Source of the DNA: Thermoplasmatota archaeon
GTDB lineage: Archaea > Thermoplasmatota > Thermoplasmata > Thermoplasmatales > GCA-001856825
Reading direction: 5' to 3'
Assembly (NCBI GenBank): GCA_023379555.1
Contig: JAMCQR010000054.1
Location: 62,001-126,000 of the forward strand
DNA: 64,000 bases
Made by a program: the position numbers and the translations under genes
Notes under the pieces: model-generated
The model's database searches: none
What the model was told of the DNA's origin: nothing
The model's input: the letters and a program-made list of their open reading frames with translations, nothing else
Shown here: positions 62,372-64,000 of the stretch, one piece after another
Layout of the letters: each line of letters starts with the position of its first letter
How positions within the stretch are numbered: the first letter of the stretch is position 1

Positions 62372-63631
62372 CTACTTTTTCCTGATCTTCTCAAGCATTT
62401 CCTGGGCCACATCTATTCTTATTTTCTTTTCCCTCACCATCATTTCAGCCACTGAATCTATCTCATTCCCGGTCGCACCGGCAGAAACTGCCACGTTTCT
62501 GGCGTGGAGTTCCATATGTCCTTTCTGTATTCCTTCCATGGCAAGCGCCCTTATTGCTGCAAAATTCTGTGCCAGACCCACAGAAGCCAAGACATTTGCA
62601 AATTCCTTTGCTCCATTTATTCCAAGTATCTTTCTCATCAGTTTAGCCTTCGGGTGGGTTGCCGTTGCCCCACCAACAATGCCAACTGCCATAGGCATCT
62701 CAATCGAACCGACCAGGTTTCCATCCGCGTTCCTCTCCCATCTTGTGAGTGATGTATATCTTTCCATTGCAGCGTACGCATGTGCTCCAGCTTCTATGGC
62801 TCTCCAGTCATTAGCAGTTGCTACGAGCACAGAATCGATCCCGTTCATTATTCCCTTGTTGTGCGTCGTGGCCCTGTAAGGATCTATTGAGGCGAACCTG
62901 TATGCCTCGATAATACCATCTACTGCATCATCCCCTCCAATTGTCTTTGCATCAAAAATTGCATGGGCTCTGGTGATCCTGTAAGTTGCGAGATTGCTCA
63001 GTATCCTGAGCCTCACCCTTCCTCCCGTAATGCTGGATATGTATGGCGCAAGAGCCTCTGCCATCGTATTGACCGCATTTGCTCCCATTGCATCCCTAAC
63101 GTCGACCAGCAGGTGCACAACCACCATTGGATTCAGTTCATCCAGCACCCTTACCTCAATATCCTTCGCCCCACCTCCCACCTTCACAAGTACCGGGTCC
63201 TGATCGTTTGCTAACGATAGCAGTTTCGATTTTTCACTTAGTATCTTGAACTTAGCTGAGAATGGATCGGTGACACCAGTGAGCTCAATCTGCCCTATCA
63301 TGATTGGTTCTGATGAGATTGCGGTGAAACCACCTTTTACTCTTGCCATTTTCGCTGCGTTTGAGGCCGCTGCAACAACACTTGGCTCTTCAATTGCCAT
63401 GGGTATCAGGTAATCCTTGCCATTTATCATAAAATTGGTGGCTATTCCTATCGGTACCTCCATGACTCCAATGACGTTCTCTATCATGTGATCCGCCAGG
63501 TGTTCTCCCAGACTCCCCATATTATCAAGAAGAGACAGGTCATTATCTTCCAGACTGGAAAATTTCTTGACAATTTCCCTCCTTTCTTTGACACTCAATT
63601 TATAAAAACCCTGAATATCAGAGCCTGTCAT
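62372..63631 (-). CDS. mvaA: hydroxymethylglutaryl-CoA reductase, class II
   Basis: A 419-residue class II HMG-CoA reductase, of the kind found in Thermoplasmatales and in bacteria such as Pseudomonas mevalonii. The catalytic Glu is in MAIEEPSVVAAASN; DVRDAMGANAVNTMAE is the cofactor region, HNKGIMNGIDSVLVATANDWRA holds the Lys and Asp (given as consecutive short parts), and the C-terminal His is in MELHARN. It makes mevalonate for archaeal lipid and isoprenoid synthesis. The ATG lies about 24 nt from TCTTTATTC, so it is probably leaderless. Divergent from tsr3. Confidence 0.93.
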   Translation of the reverse strand: MTGSDIQGFYKLSVKERREIVKKFSSLEDNDLSLLDNMGSLGEHLADHMIENVIGVMEVPIGIATNFMINGKDYLIPMAIEEPSVVAAASNAAKMARVKGGFTAISSEPIMIGQIELTGVTDPFSAKFKILSEKSKLLSLANDQDPVLVKVGGGAKDIEVRVLDELNPMVVVHLLVDVRDAMGANAVNTMAEALAPYISSITGGRVRLRILSNLATYRITRAHAIFDAKTIGGDDAVDGIIEAYRFASIDPYRATTHNKGIMNGIDSVLVATANDWRAIEAGAHAYAAMERYTSLTRWERNADGNLVGSIEMPMAVGIVGGATATHPKAKLMRKILGINGAKEFANVLASVGLAQNFAAIRALAMEGIQKGHMELHARNVAVSAGATGNEIDSVAEMMVREKKIRIDVAQEMLEKIRKK

Positions 63632-63687
63632 ATCTCATGAATAATGATTTGAATAAAGATTTATCCGACCACTGAATTTCTAGACTA

Positions 63688-64000
63688 TTGATCAGCCCAA
63701 TCCCATTGATAATACATAAAAACGAAGACGATCCAAAGAAATGCACAGCACGGAAACTCAAAAGATTCGACCTGGCAGAATTCATTGGTTTCATCCCCAG
63801 GGGGGCTATAGTCTTATACCCGGATTCAGAAACAAGGATATCTAAAAAGGATCTTTCCTACAGGTCGTTGCTTGCAATTGACGTCTCGTGGAACAATATA
63901 GACAACTACAACTTCTCCGAATACCAAGTTCGTTCATTGCCCTATTTGCTGGCAGCTAACCCCGTTAATTATGGCAAACCTTACAAGCTTTCAACAGTTG
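63688..64000 (+). CDS. Tsr3-like 16S rRNA aminocarboxypropyltransferase (3' truncated by window edge)
   Basis: The visible 104 codons hold the Tsr3 pattern: DDPKKCTARKLKRF near the N-terminus, then LLAIDVSWN, and LPYLLAANPVNYGKPYKLST at the edge. Tsr3 transfers the aminocarboxypropyl group of SAM to a small-subunit rRNA pseudouridine. A stop at 63673-63675 limits the frame; the TTG at 63688 lies about 27 nt after AAAGATTTATCC, so I infer a leaderless TTG start. The gene continues past the window. Confidence 0.88.
   Translation, partial: MISPIPLIIHKNEDDPKKCTARKLKRFDLAEFIGFIPRGAIVLYPDSETRISKKDLSYRSLLAIDVSWNNIDNYNFSEYQVRSLPYLLAANPVNYGKPYKLSTV

Noticed and set aside
1..64000. CRISPR arrays
   Set aside because: No series of evenly spaced direct repeats and no cas genes were seen.

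Overview
The window looks like a chromosomal segment of a thermoacidophilic archaeon of the order Thermoplasmatales (a Thermoplasma, Ferroplasma or Cuniculiplasma relative). The reasons are a class II HMG-CoA reductase together with a Thermoplasma-style mevalonate decarboxylase, class I lysyl-tRNA synthetase next to a GfcR-type PRTase regulator, MBF1, Tsr3, archaeal TATA-box promoters, and a large share of transcripts that appear leaderless (TATA box 24-30 nt upstream of the start codon, including GTG and TTG starts). The DNA is AT-rich by eye; no base composition was calculated.

Layout. 0-1.2 kb: end of pheA and tyrA. 1.5-7.3 kb: small HTH/membrane pair, a secreted coiled-coil protein with a duplicated domain, an MFS/DsrE-like pair, NfeD-like protein, aldo/keto reductase, and decayed stretches. 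7.5-13.8 kb: mevalonate decarboxylase, VOC protein, phosphoglucose/phosphomannose isomerase, isovaleryl-CoA-dehydrogenase-type enzyme, superoxide dismutase. 13.9-23.3 kb: a mostly minus-strand housekeeping block (TldE, TldD, a four-CBS protein with a hibernation-factor-like tail, C69 peptidase, NAD(P)H-hydrate repair enzyme), then a C/D-box sRNA fused to the front of gfcR-lysS, then mbf1. 23.4-26.4 kb: tRNA-Pro followed by an accessory patch with a dead IS630 transposase, a strong hairpin/possible ncRNA, tiny genes and a DpnI-like protein. 26.4-35.7 kb: acyl-CoA ligase, methyltransferases, transporters, regulators.

35.7-40 kb carries a two-subunit bd-type oxidase in which both subunits look CydA-derived, next to an FAD glycerol-3-phosphate dehydrogenase that could feed it through the quinone pool. 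41.3-47.4 kb holds two ArsA/GET3-type ATPases, a PLD-like protein, a ferritin-like protein, a short membrane protein and a SIS-domain enzyme resembling archaeal GlmD. 48-55.5 kb is a carbohydrate locus: an (alpha/alpha)6-like glycosidase candidate, two GPH-type transporters in an operon with a PIG-L deacetylase, a GH1 beta-glycosidase and a nitrilase homologue lacking the usual cysteine. GlmD-like, PIG-L and glycosidase genes together suggest amino-sugar or glycoside salvage. 55.6-64 kb: ilvE, small membrane/secreted proteins, a DHA2 transporter, HAD hydrolase, tRNA-Ser directly overlapping the stop codon of a 50-residue gene, HMG-CoA reductase, and the start of tsr3.

The most notable observations are the C/D-box sRNA that begins where the gfcR-lysS transcript should begin, the altered DpnI-like protein, the probable CydAA' oxidase, the CBS-HPF fusion, the mRNA/tRNA overlap, and several genes of fewer than 60 codons. 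No CRISPR array, replication origin or intact mobile element was recognised.
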